From an uncultured Actinomycetes bacterium (GTDB lineage Bacteria > Actinomycetota > Actinomycetes > Nanopelagicales > Nanopelagicaceae), in assembly GCA_903928395.1 (NCBI GenBank), contig CAIYQS010000242.1:1-14553 (forward strand): 14,553 bases of DNA, given 5' to 3'. How positions within the stretch are numbered: the first letter of the stretch is position 1; the number at the start of each line of letters is the position of its first letter. The position numbers were made by a program, and so were the translations under genes. The notes beneath the pieces are model-generated. The model had not been told where the DNA came from. It did no database searches and saw nothing but the letters and a program-made list of their open reading frames with translations. Shown here piece by piece: positions 1-7,245 of the stretch.

Positions 1-203
1 ATGTTTGCCTCATCATCGATCAGCCACGTCCGCGAATAATAATTAAGAAAACTGCGACCATCATGATTGAAAGTTACTTCTTGGGCAAACTGAAAGGAGG
101 GAATGCCAGGGTATTCGCCGTGACCCTTTCCACGCCAAGTTCCAACCATCCATGCCACGGGGTACAAATCTTCATGCAACCCTTCGGGAATCGTGAAAGC
201 CAT
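1..203 (-). CDS. Nitrobindin-like heme-binding beta-barrel protein (5' part only)
   Basis: Partial gene that runs off the left edge; only the first 67 codons are present. The frame starts at ATG (203-201) and stays open to base 1. Residues 21-27 read GTWRGKG, followed by HGEYP, which is the GxWxGxG N-terminal signature of the nitrobindin / FABP-like (THAP4-type) family. A typical beta-strand segment follows (QEVTFNHDGRSFLNYY). Family members are small cytoplasmic 10-stranded beta-barrels that bind ferric heme and can isomerise peroxynitrite to nitrate. The start abuts the stop of the small upstream gene (TAA immediately followed by ATG), so the two are probably co-transcribed and coupled; an AAAGG lies about 10 bases upstream. 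Family assignment is strong; heme binding cannot be confirmed because the proximal-histidine region lies outside the window. Confidence 0.85.
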   Translation of the reverse strand, partial: MAFTIPEGLHEDLYPVAWMVGTWRGKGHGEYPGIPSFQFAQEVTFNHDGRSFLNYYSRTWLIDDEAN

Positions 204-320
204 TTACTCTGCCCTTTCTTGTCGCCAGAGGCGCACCGCACCACGCACTCCAAAAATGATTAAAAACAAACCAAATACCCCGGCTCCAGCAATTAACGCT
301 ATTGAAGTTACCGTCGCCAC
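204..320 (-). CDS. Small single-TM membrane peptide (38 aa), leaderless GTG start
   Basis: The frame opens with GTG at 320-318 and ends at TAA 206-204, directly touching the nitrobindin ATG. The product is 38 residues: a hydrophobic segment of about 20 residues (VTSIALIAGAGVFGLFLIIF) followed by a basic tail (GVRGAVRLWRQERAE). This reads as one membrane helix with a positively charged cytoplasmic C-terminus. An in-frame stop lies only a few codons before the GTG, so no much longer version exists. A TACGAT hexamer ends six bases before the GTG, fitting a leaderless mRNA. I do not recognise a family. Its exact abutment with nitrobindin supports translation. The start could also be a codon or two either side. 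Confidence 0.55.
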   Translation of the reverse strand: MATVTSIALIAGAGVFGLFLIIFGVRGAVRLWRQERAE

Positions 321-325
321 CCCGT

Positions 326-344
326 AATCGTAACCGTTACGATT
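326..344. promoter_or_regulatory. 19-bp perfect palindrome / divergent promoter
   Basis: AATCGTAACCGTTACGATT is a perfect inverted repeat with 9-base arms around one central C at 335. On the plus strand TACGAT occupies 338-343, and the dsrE-like ATG begins at 350. On the minus strand the same TACGAT occupies 332-327, and the small membrane gene's GTG begins at 320. The layout is therefore exactly symmetric, with each start codon 15 bases from the centre and a -10-like TAnnnT hexamer ending 6 bases before it. It may be a bidirectional promoter, an operator for a dimeric repressor, or both. No -35 match is visible on either side. Confidence 0.6.
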
Positions 345-349
345 GATTT

Positions 350-709
350 ATGAATAAGTTAGTCGTCAAGGCGATGACTGGAAGCAACGATCCCGAACGA
401 GTTGCCCAAGCTTTTACAGTCGCTGCAACTGCTCTTGCTTCTGGATTTGAAGTATCACTCTGGCTAACAAGCGAGGCATCGTTTTATGCGCTACCTGGGC
501 GATGTGAATCCTTCACGCTCCCTCATTCTGCGCCGTTACACGAACTCAGGGACGCCATTTTGAACGGTGGATCAATCACGCTTTGTAGCCAGTGCGCGGT
601 GCGACGCGACATCACGATGGAAGATCTAATCCCAGGAATAACTATTAAAGGGGCAGCCTCGTTTGTCTCCGAAATAATGGTCGAGGGCGTACAAGCGTTG
701 ATTTACTAA
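350..709 (+). CDS. DsrE/DsrF-like family protein
   Basis: 119-residue cytoplasmic protein. The N-terminus (MNKLVVKAMTGSNDPERVAQAF) and the following alternation of strands and helices match the small DsrE/DsrF-like alpha/beta fold, the family that includes sulfur-relay and predicted peroxiredoxin-like proteins. A conserved-looking CSQCAVRRD motif with Cys79 and Cys82 forms a CxxC pair near the C-terminal third, a plausible redox or sulfur-carrier site. There is no ribosome site ahead of ATG 350; TACGAT ends six bases before it, so the mRNA is probably leaderless. It diverges from the nitrobindin unit across a shared palindrome and converges with the M3 peptidase (5 bp gap). The specific sulfur or redox role is unknown. 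Confidence 0.8.
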   Translation: MNKLVVKAMTGSNDPERVAQAFTVAATALASGFEVSLWLTSEASFYALPGRCESFTLPHSAPLHELRDAILNGGSITLCSQCAVRRDITMEDLIPGITIKGAASFVSEIMVEGVQALIY

Positions 710-714
710 TTCAA

Positions 715-2760
715 CTAGTTTAAACCTCGACGTTTAAGAAGGGGATCGATCACTGCGTCACGACCACGAAAATTGCGATACATCTGCATCGAATCTACCG
801 ATCCACCGCGGCTGAGCAATTGATTTCGGAAATGATCTCCGTTTGCACGAGTCAATCCGCCATGTTCTTTAAACCAATCAACGGTATCCGCATCCAGTAT
901 TTCAGACCAGATATATCCGTAATAACCCGCCGAATAACCTCCGGCGAAGATATGTGAAAAATAGGTGGAGCGATATCGAGTTGGTACTGGAGAATAATCT
1001 AACCCGTAGTCCGCAATCGCCTTGGCTTCGAATGCAATAACATCCGCAATAGTGTCTGAATCCGAAATTTGATGGAGTGCTAGATCCAAAATCGCTGCCT
1101 GTAGATATGCACTGGTGTCATGACCCTCATTGAATGTTGAAGAGCGTTCAATGTTATCGATGATTGACTGCGGAAGTTTTTCACCTGTCTGATAGTGCGC
1201 TGCAAAATTATCGACAACTTCCGACCAAAAGATCCACATCCCATTTACTTGCGAAGGGAACTCCACAAAATCACGTTCGACACTGGTACCTGATAACCGC
1301 GGATACGTCACTTGGGAAAAAAGGCCGTGGAGGGCATGGCCAAATTCGTGGAACAGGGTGGTAAGAAAATCGAAGGTCAGGAGCGTTGGTTCACCTGCAG
1401 GAGGTTTAACAATATTGAGATTATTGACCACAACGGGTAACTGCCCAAAGAGGAAATTCTGATCAACTAAGTTGTTCATCCAGGCTCCGCCACGCTTGGA
1501 ATCTCGAGTATAGAAATCGGCGATAAAGAGACCGATTTCAGTTCCGTCCTCATTATTGACTTCAAAAGCGCGCGCTTCTGGGTGATAGGTCACGATATCT
1601 GGCCGCTCTTTGAAAGTGATTCCATACAACTTTGTAGCCGCGTAAAAAACGCCATTCCAGAGGGTTTTCTCCAGCTCAAAGTAAGGTTTTAGCGCAGCGG
1701 TGTCCACGCTGTATTTTTCGGCGCGAACGCGCTCGGTATAAAAATCCCAATCCCAACTTTCGAGATTGAAATTCTCGCCAGAGTCATAAATAGCCTCCTG
1801 AAGAACGACCCCTTCTTTCTTGGCATTAGCGACAGCAGACTTGGCGACTCTGCCTAGCATGGCATGGATATTCTCCGGGGATTTTGCGGTGTTCTGGCTG
1901 GTGACGTATTCGGCATGACTAGCGGCTCCAAAAAGTGCAGATCTTTCGGCGCGTAATTTAGTCATTGCTAACAACACTGATTTGGTGTCATTTTCGTTAT
2001 CGCGATTGCCGCGAGCCAACGATGTCTTCATGATTTTTTCTCGCAACGTACGATTGGTAAGTTTTTCGAGGAGCGGGTTACCACTGAAATTAACGGCTTT
2101 GATCAACCACTTATCATCAAGTCCTCGATCTTGCGCTGCGAGCTTCGCTGCAGCAATTTCATTTTCACTCAGCCCAGCCAATTCTTCGACGGTATCAACA
2201 ATAATTGCAGAGTCGTTTGTGTCAGCAAGTAATTTTCGAGAAAATTCTGCTTCAAGTTTGGAGAGTTCTTCATTGATTGCTGTGAGTTTTATTCGCTCTT
2301 CAGTGGACAAGTGAGCACCCGCAAAATAGAAATCTTTGTAATACAACTCAAGGAGGCGAAGGTCCTCTTCGTTTAGGTTCAATGTTGAGCGAGTGTCATA
2401 AAGCTTCGATATCCGCAACCAAAGTGCTGGATTCAATTTTATTGCGTCGGAGTGGATTGCAAGTTTAGGCGCTATTTCTGCTTCAATTTCATCAAGCGCT
2501 GGAGAAGTGTCGCTGGAAGACTTGTTAAAAAATACAAGTGCTACACGTAAAAGTGTGCGACCAGTCCGCTCTAGCGCGATGACCGTATTTTCGAATGTAA
2601 CCTCGGTTTGCCCAATGATCTCCTGGACTTCGGCGAGTTGCTCTTCCATCCCAGCATAAAACGCGGGTAAATAGTGCTCGTCTCTAATGAGAGCGAAAGG
2701 TGGCATCTCGTATTCGAGAGAACTTGGGGTGGCGAACGGATTACTCAGATCAAGGCTCAT
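715..2760 (-). CDS. dcp: M3-family oligopeptidase (peptidyl-dipeptidase Dcp / oligopeptidase A type)
   Basis: 681-residue zinc metallopeptidase, the size usual for bacterial Dcp. The gluzincin motif HEFGH is at residues 471-475, embedded in FHEFGHALHGLF. The third zinc ligand is expected at Glu500 in RDFVEFPSQ. The Tyr-rich C-terminal segment (FAGGYSAGYYGYIWSE) is the M3 substrate-binding loop. The N-terminal half is the long helical lid of the family. No signal peptide is visible, so it should act in the cytoplasm on short peptides, recycling proteolysis products or imported oligopeptides. It is the last gene of the minus-strand operon, 20 bp after ygfZ. Upstream of ATG 2760 there is an AAGG 8 bases away, and a TAAGGT ending 7 bases away that might make it separately transcribed. 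Dcp versus oligopeptidase A (PrlC) is not settled by eye. Confidence 0.95.
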   Translation of the reverse strand: MSLDLSNPFATPSSLEYEMPPFALIRDEHYLPAFYAGMEEQLAEVQEIIGQTEVTFENTVIALERTGRTLLRVALVFFNKSSSDTSPALDEIEAEIAPKLAIHSDAIKLNPALWLRISKLYDTRSTLNLNEEDLRLLELYYKDFYFAGAHLSTEERIKLTAINEELSKLEAEFSRKLLADTNDSAIIVDTVEELAGLSENEIAAAKLAAQDRGLDDKWLIKAVNFSGNPLLEKLTNRTLREKIMKTSLARGNRDNENDTKSVLLAMTKLRAERSALFGAASHAEYVTSQNTAKSPENIHAMLGRVAKSAVANAKKEGVVLQEAIYDSGENFNLESWDWDFYTERVRAEKYSVDTAALKPYFELEKTLWNGVFYAATKLYGITFKERPDIVTYHPEARAFEVNNEDGTEIGLFIADFYTRDSKRGGAWMNNLVDQNFLFGQLPVVVNNLNIVKPPAGEPTLLTFDFLTTLFHEFGHALHGLFSQVTYPRLSGTSVERDFVEFPSQVNGMWIFWSEVVDNFAAHYQTGEKLPQSIIDNIERSSTFNEGHDTSAYLQAAILDLALHQISDSDTIADVIAFEAKAIADYGLDYSPVPTRYRSTYFSHIFAGGYSAGYYGYIWSEILDADTVDWFKEHGGLTRANGDHFRNQLLSRGGSVDSMQMYRNFRGRDAVIDPLLKRRGLN

Positions 2761-2780
2761 AAAGACAACCTTATTCTCTC

Positions 2781-3692
2781 TTATTCGGCTGGAACCAATA
2801 CCTCTTGCGTCGCGTGAACTCCATCGATATCCAAGGTTGCGGTGACCGGCACCGTGCGCTTAATCAACGCTAGCGCGATCGGACCTAGCTCGTAATGTCG
2901 TGCCATGGAGCCAATAAAACCAATCTCTTTTCCTTCCAACGCTATTTTCGCGCCGTGTTCGGGCATATGCACCATAGATCCATCCAGGTGCAATAAAACT
3001 AATCTGCGGGGTGGGTGCCCCAGGTTAAATACTTTTGCCACCGTTTCTTGACCTCGATAACAACCTTTGTTCATATGAACAGTGGTGTGCAAGAAACCCA
3101 ATTCGTTCGGAATTGATTTGTAATCTGTATCAAGCAAAATTCGAGCGCGTCCTGCTGCAATTCGTTCTGCTTCCAACGCCCAAGTTCCGACCTGTACGTG
3201 CCCAGCCTTTGCATATGCTGCTGCAACATCAGAGAGTTCGGAGCGTGGAACAAATCGGTATGGACCACCAATTGAATCTGGTCTCCCGGGTGTTCGTAAT
3301 ACTGCAAACTGCTCAGTTCGATCTTGAACATCCACTTCGAGCATGAATTTCATTTTATTGAGGTAAGTAATTAATTCCTCTGCTTTCGCTGATTCGGTAT
3401 GGATCCAGATCGTTTCACCGTCATCAACCAAGAAAAGTTGTTGCTCAACGTGTCCCTGCGCATCTAACAATAAAGTTTGGGTCCATTGACCGGCGGGCAG
3501 GGTGGCAAGCTCTTGCGTCATCATGTCATTTAGCCACTTGATCCGGTCTTTTCCGGAAATTGTGATTACCGCACGATGAGATAAATCTGCCCAGCCATTT
3601 CCGGCAGCAAGCGCGCGCTGCTCTTGATTAGGTTCACCAAAATGCCAGATGGCACCTACATCTAAACCAGAGTCGACGAGGACTGCGCTCAT
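2781..3692 (-). CDS. ygfZ: Folate-binding protein YgfZ / GcvT-like (Fe-S cluster maintenance)
   Basis: 303-residue GcvT-fold protein. The diagnostic signature of the YgfZ/IBA57 family, KGCYRGQE, is at residues 209-216 with the essential Cys at 211. The family uses a folate to help repair or assemble certain Fe-S proteins such as MiaB. Folate binding and the tRNA-modifying client are known from E. coli YgfZ and inferred here. The C-terminal part (LGHPPRRLVLLHLDG, then EIGFIGS) matches the barrel domain of GcvT-like proteins. The start is ATG 3692, three bases after the Fur stop and without its own ribosome site, so translation is probably coupled to Fur. A Fur-ygfZ pair is, from memory, common in actinobacteria, and it fits a shared concern with iron and oxidative damage. 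Confidence 0.93.
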   Translation of the reverse strand: MSAVLVDSGLDVGAIWHFGEPNQEQRALAAGNGWADLSHRAVITISGKDRIKWLNDMMTQELATLPAGQWTQTLLLDAQGHVEQQLFLVDDGETIWIHTESAKAEELITYLNKMKFMLEVDVQDRTEQFAVLRTPGRPDSIGGPYRFVPRSELSDVAAAYAKAGHVQVGTWALEAERIAAGRARILLDTDYKSIPNELGFLHTTVHMNKGCYRGQETVAKVFNLGHPPRRLVLLHLDGSMVHMPEHGAKIALEGKEIGFIGSMARHYELGPIALALIKRTVPVTATLDIDGVHATQEVLVPAE

Positions 3693-3695
3693 GTA

Positions 3696-4112
3696 CTAGT
3701 TAGAGAGCGCGGAACATGTGGCACAAGTGCCGTAAATTGCAAAGTGCGTTACATCAGTTTTAAATCCGTAGTCATCGGATAATTGTTGAACAAAAGGTGC
3801 TGCCGATTCAATTGGCGCGTCCCCAACCGATCCGCAAACTCCGCACACAAGATGAAGGTGAGTTAACTCCTCTGCAGCATGGTAGGTCGCGCCACCATGT
3901 CCAAGGTGAGTGTGTTGCACTAGGCCGACATTTTCGAGCGTTTCAAGGTTGCGATAAACCGTGGACAAGTTAATTCCGGGATGGGTGATATGAATCCTGG
4001 TTGCAACCTCCTCGGGGGTTGCATGCCCAAGATCGCGCACCGCCTGCAGCACAAGCTCGCGCTGGGGGGTTAAACGGAGTCCTTTTTCACGTAATTCATT
4101 CTGTTCAGCCAT
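3696..4112 (-). CDS. Fur-family metalloregulator (Fur/PerR/Zur type)
   Basis: 138-residue repressor. The N-terminal winged helix runs to about residue 72 (RLTPQRELVLQAV at 13-25; recognition helix LSTVYRNLETL at 49-59). The C-terminal dimerisation and metal-sensing domain follows. Four cysteines in two CxxC pairs (Cys90/Cys93 and Cys130/Cys133) make the structural zinc site. The HLHLVCG segment, with His85 and His87, and His123 are candidate regulatory-metal ligands. It starts 9 bp after the epimerase gene and is followed after 3 bp by ygfZ, so it is in the middle of the operon. Whether it senses iron, peroxide or zinc cannot be told from the sequence alone. No textbook 19-bp Fur box is visible at either divergent promoter. 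Its placement inside a sugar operon is unusual. Confidence 0.92.
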   Translation of the reverse strand: MAEQNELREKGLRLTPQRELVLQAVRDLGHATPEEVATRIHITHPGINLSTVYRNLETLENVGLVQHTHLGHGGATYHAAEELTHLHLVCGVCGSVGDAPIESAAPFVQQLSDDYGFKTDVTHFAIYGTCATCSALSN

Positions 4113-4121
4113 AGCCCTAGC

Positions 4122-4889
4122 CTAAACCTCTTCTGAGAAAGTGAACAAAGCCTCTATGTAATGCTCTCCAGTTATACCTAAATTCTGTGCATCCGGGGGT
4201 GCGGTTACCGGTTCAAGACACACTCCATCACTATCTTCGGTATAAACAACCCAATAAGGTGCATCAGATTCGACCGTTATTCGTGCCGCACCAGGCCAAA
4301 CGACCGATGGGACGCCTTTGATATCCATGAAGACGTCATCCCATGGCTCTTTAGGCTGGGGAACAAACACTCCACTTGGTAGTCCATTATCACCGCGAAC
4401 CATCATCCTGCCAGCCGTAAATTCAACTTCGGCTGCGTCACCACGTTCGAGTTCGCGAGGGAACCACGGATGAAATCCCAGCCACGCCGGTAAATCACAA
4501 CCATTAGGGGTGTATTCCAAAGTCCACCGAACAGCGTCATCAAGAATTTCTATCGTTTGATCTACAACCGCCCGGTTATACGGCGCTGGAAGTTCCAACC
4601 TCGCACGTCCAGTACCGGTTTCTTCCCAAGAACTTGTGAAGCCATATCCGTGAATAGCGTGCGGCGGTGACCAAGTCGTTGGAAGGGTATGAACAATTCC
4701 AGACTCGCTGGTGATTAAACCTTCATCAATTCGTCCCGCCCATGGAGCCATCGCGTACCATCCCCACGACAACGGTGTTCCCCGAAATGGAACGGCAAAC
4801 TGCAGATCCCGCCATTGCAAGGAAGCAATTCGTGCGCCTTGATCTAGGTCGATCGAAACTGATATTTCTGCACCATCAATATGTTGCAT
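4122..4889 (-). CDS. Aldose 1-epimerase (mutarotase family)
   Basis: 255-residue beta-sandwich protein of the galactose-mutarotase superfamily, which interconverts alpha and beta anomers of hexoses. Visible family landmarks are GARI (18-21), APWAGRI (48-54, Arg53), HAIHGYG (77-83, His80), GFHPWF (138-143, His140) and the catalytic Glu226 in CLEPVTAPPDAQN. The acid-base pair is expected to be His140 and Glu226. It is shorter than GalM (about 340 aa) and resembles the compact epimerases found in many bacteria, some of which act on hexose-6-phosphates. No signal peptide. The ATG shares one base with the stop of the sugar-kinase gene (TAATG), so the two are translationally coupled. Together they point to preparing a sugar anomer and phosphorylating it. 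The exact sugar is unknown. Confidence 0.88.
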   Translation of the reverse strand: MQHIDGAEISVSIDLDQGARIASLQWRDLQFAVPFRGTPLSWGWYAMAPWAGRIDEGLITSESGIVHTLPTTWSPPHAIHGYGFTSSWEETGTGRARLELPAPYNRAVVDQTIEILDDAVRWTLEYTPNGCDLPAWLGFHPWFPRELERGDAAEVEFTAGRMMVRGDNGLPSGVFVPQPKEPWDDVFMDIKGVPSVVWPGAARITVESDAPYWVVYTEDSDGVCLEPVTAPPDAQNLGITGEHYIEALFTFSEEV

Positions 4890-5791
4890 TACAAACCTTC
4901 TAACTCTTGAAATGTGGGTGGATTGGCTCCTGCGCGTGAACAGGTTATTGCAGCGGCGGCGGCTGCGCGTTGCAATATTTTTTCGAGAGTGGAACCTACA
5001 AGTTCGGCCAACCCGTACTTAACGATACCTTCGACGATGATCGCTCCGACGGTATCACCTGCTCCGACCGTATCTACAACTTCTACTTTCACTCCTGGAA
5101 CTGAAACTTCGCCATCCTGCGTGAATCCATCGATCCCATTTTCGCCTTTCGTGACAATTACAAGTTGGGTCTGTTCGGTAATGAAGTTTTCTGCTGAACT
5201 CCTAAAGTCCATCTCGGGATAGAGCCAAGCGAGATCATCTTCACTCATTTTTATGACTGAAGAGATTGACGTCCACTTTTGGACAATCTCTTTATAACGA
5301 TTGTGATCATTAACTACAGAGCTGCGAATATTGGGGTCATAAACTATGGGCGCTTTTACGTTTTTAGCCCAATTGAAAAGTTTTGTTGCGCCAGGCTCCA
5401 CGATAGTTGCAAGAGTCCCTACATGAAGAACAGCAGGGGGGTTGAGTGGGTTTGGAAGCCACGATTCATCAAATTCAAAAGTTGCAGTTCCGTCTATTAA
5501 GAATTCGTATGATGCGCCACCTGAAGCATCTAGCGTGACTGTCGCTAAACATGTTGGATTGTTCGAAGTAAGTGTGAAATCGAGTTTGACCCCATCAGCC
5601 AAGAGTTCGGAACGAATCTGAGCACCGTAAGCATCAGTTGAAATTCCGTCAATAAAGTAAGAATCAAAGCCGAGCCGCGCGAGTGCTTTTGCGGTATTTG
5701 CTGGACCCCCTCCAACAATCGGCAATCGTTCACCATTTTTTGGGATGAGATCAATGAGCGCTTCCCCTGCTACCCAGACCGAAGTACTCAC
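4889..5791 (-). CDS. PfkB-family carbohydrate kinase (fructokinase/ribokinase-like)
   Basis: 300-residue ribokinase-fold kinase that transfers phosphate from ATP to a sugar. The N-terminal sugar-binding glycine segment GGGPANTAKALARLG is at 27-41. DPNIR (152-156) and VTKGENG (213-219) are family landmarks. The C-terminal PfkB signature DTVGAGD is at 240-246, with Asp246 as catalytic base and GAG as anion hole. In most relatives the next residues are SF or TF, whereas here they are TVGA. Overall it looks most like bacterial fructokinases. The start is GTG 5791, overlapping the preceding stop by four bases (GTGA); no better ATG lies in frame nearby. Coupled to the epimerase downstream and the UPF0303 gene upstream. 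Substrate specificity is inferred only at the level of a hexose or pentose. Confidence 0.9.
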   Translation of the reverse strand: MSTSVWVAGEALIDLIPKNGERLPIVGGGPANTAKALARLGFDSYFIDGISTDAYGAQIRSELLADGVKLDFTLTSNNPTCLATVTLDASGGASYEFLIDGTATFEFDESWLPNPLNPPAVLHVGTLATIVEPGATKLFNWAKNVKAPIVYDPNIRSSVVNDHNRYKEIVQKWTSISSVIKMSEDDLAWLYPEMDFRSSAENFITEQTQLVIVTKGENGIDGFTQDGEVSVPGVKVEVVDTVGAGDTVGAIIVEGIVKYGLAELVGSTLEKILQRAAAAAAITCSRAGANPPTFQELEGL

Positions 5792-6273
5792 TCATTCTCT
5801 CCAACTCGAGCCAAGAACTCAGTGATAACGCGAATTCCAAATAGGTGATCTTCTACCTGAGGTAGTCCACTAATCAACAAGACACCCTGCAATCCGATCC
5901 CAATGACATTGAGCGGTAAACCTCCACCATGTATTGCATGTGTTTCCTCGGGCAAACCATATGTGTCATACCAATCTATTTCGGCTTCCTCGGCTTTAAC
6001 GCGTTCGCGCATAGTTGAGTGACCAGTCGCCATCACGACGCGCGCCTTACGCGCAATCCACGATGGTTGCTCCGGTTTGGCACCAGGGAGAGCAGTGTGA
6101 AAGACGGTCCAATCACCCAATCGCACTTCAATTGATACTGCAAGTGATTCGCGTCTAGCGATATCTACCGCTATTTCACCAATTGTTACTGCATCTTTGA
6201 GGTCGCAATGTGGAAGAACCAAAATCTGTTCTTCGAGCTCTAATTGTGCGCTTGTGAAGCCCCCAGTTGTCAT
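5788..6273 (-). CDS. UPF0303 / HbpS-like (heme-degrading-domain) protein
   Basis: 161 residues from ATG 6273. The fold family is the GlcG/HbpS (formerly DUF336) group, UPF0303 branch. Landmarks are LPHCDLKDAVTIG (20-32), HAIHGGGLPL (112-121) and the C-terminal ISGLPQVEDH (134-143). Some GlcG/HbpS homologues bind or degrade heme, but UPF0303 members have no settled biochemical role, so none is assigned. A GTG lies two codons upstream (6279-6277). ATG is preferred because a TATTAG hexamer on the minus strand (6288-6283) would put the transcript start near 6276, beyond that GTG. This is the first gene of the six-gene minus-strand operon, and its stop overlaps the kinase GTG by four bases. The company of a sugar kinase and an epimerase hints at a role in carbohydrate use. 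Confidence 0.85.
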   Translation of the reverse strand: MTTGGFTSAQLELEEQILVLPHCDLKDAVTIGEIAVDIARRESLAVSIEVRLGDWTVFHTALPGAKPEQPSWIARKARVVMATGHSTMRERVKAEEAEIDWYDTYGLPEETHAIHGGGLPLNVIGIGLQGVLLISGLPQVEDHLFGIRVITEFLARVGENE

Positions 6274-6280
6274 GTGCACA

Positions 6281-6291
6281 CTCTAATAGAG
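6281..6291. promoter_or_regulatory. Divergent promoter region with 11-bp palindrome
   Basis: CTCTAATAGAG is a perfect inverted repeat around the central A at 6286. It lies between the divergent UPF0303 operon (ATG 6273, minus) and the aldo/keto reductase (ATG 6310, plus). It holds -10-like hexamers on both strands: TATTAG on minus (6288-6283) and TAATAG on plus (6284-6289). A second plus candidate, TAAACT at 6297-6302, ends seven bases before ATG 6310 and would give a leaderless reductase mRNA. No ribosome site is visible for either gene. No -35 match was found. Confidence 0.4.
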
Positions 6292-6309
6292 AGCCTTAAA
6301 CTTCTCGCC

Positions 6310-7242
6310 ATGACTCATATCCCTTTGAATAAGACTGATCTGATGGTTCACCCTCTCTGCCTTGGCGGAAATGTATTTGGCTGGAGTGCCGATGAAGAAC
6401 AATCATTTGCCGTCCTAAACGCCTACACCGAGCACCATGGAAATTTCATCGATACCGCAGATGTCTATTCAGAGTGGAAAGGGGGCAACACTGGCCACGA
6501 CAGTGAAAGGATACTTGGAAAGTGGATGAAACAACGTGGTAACCGTTCAGAAATTGTTCTAGCAACTAAGGTGGCAAAACTTTCAACTCGCCCCGGACTA
6601 TCGGCTTCAAATATTTTTGCAGCAGTCGATGACTCGCTTCGCGCTTTGCAAACCGATTACATCGATATTTACTATGCACACGAAGATGATCAAACCGTTC
6701 CACTGCGAGGTACGCTAACTGCTTTTAACGAACTTATTAAGTCTGGCAAAGTTCGATATATTGCCGCTTCAAACTACTCGGGAGCACGTCTGGCAGAAGC
6801 AATCGATATTTCCAAATCGGAAGGCTTTGCCCAATACATAGCGCTGCAAAATCATTACAACCTCTTAGTCCGAAAAGAATACGAAGAGGATGTTCTTCCA
6901 GTATTACTTGCAGAGGAGATTTCCGGGATTCCCTACTTTGGGTTAGCTCGTGGCTTTTTAACTGGAAAGTACCGCCCAGGAGAAACCGTTGAATCTGTGC
7001 GCGCTGGCGGAGTGGCTGACTTTCAAAATGAACGTGGTTATAAAGTTGTAGCGAAGCTTGAAGAGATTTCAAAATCGCATGGAACAACAATTTCCTCGGT
7101 TGCACTGGGTTGGCTTGCCCAGCAGCCTGGAGTCGCAACTCCTATTGCGAGCGCTCGCACCGTCGAACAATTAAATGAACTCGTTAACTTCACCACCCTC
7201 ACGAGCGATGAAATTAACGAGCTCTCTGATCTAACTAAGTAA
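6310..7242 (+). CDS. Aldo/keto reductase
   Basis: 310-residue (beta/alpha)8-barrel oxidoreductase that reduces aldehydes or ketones with NADPH. The catalytic tetrad is complete: Asp48 (FIDTADVY), Tyr53, Lys87 (VLATKV) and His124 (DIYYAHEDD). YIAASNYSG and LGWLAQQPGVATPIASAR are family segments that include the C-terminal cofactor-binding part. It resembles the YajO/Tas-like bacterial group. The frame is open upstream to 6244, but that extension (MCACEAPSCHVH...) runs back through the divergent promoter and into the neighbouring gene's codons. ATG 6310, giving MTHIPLNKTD, fits the family start and has a TAAACT seven bases ahead. It converges with the small membrane gene at 7246, 3 bp away. The substrate may be related to the sugar genes across the promoter; this is inferred from position only. 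Confidence 0.93.
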   Translation: MTHIPLNKTDLMVHPLCLGGNVFGWSADEEQSFAVLNAYTEHHGNFIDTADVYSEWKGGNTGHDSERILGKWMKQRGNRSEIVLATKVAKLSTRPGLSASNIFAAVDDSLRALQTDYIDIYYAHEDDQTVPLRGTLTAFNELIKSGKVRYIAASNYSGARLAEAIDISKSEGFAQYIALQNHYNLLVRKEYEEDVLPVLLAEEISGIPYFGLARGFLTGKYRPGETVESVRAGGVADFQNERGYKVVAKLEEISKSHGTTISSVALGWLAQQPGVATPIASARTVEQLNELVNFTTLTSDEINELSDLTK

Positions 7243-7245
7243 GAA

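Noticed and set aside
713..737. AACTAGTT palindrome and TTAAAC/GTTTAA inverted repeat at the dsrE/M3 junction
   Set aside because: Short, AT-rich, without a T-run. A terminator cannot be supported, and the bases largely encode the M3 C-terminus.
1982..2314. 110-codon Ser-rich frame antisense to the M3 peptidase
   Set aside because: No family resemblance, no start signal, and the opposite strand is a clear full-length enzyme.
6244..6309. Upstream extension of the aldo/keto reductase
   Set aside because: It runs through the divergent promoter and into the neighbouring gene. Family alignment favours ATG 6310.
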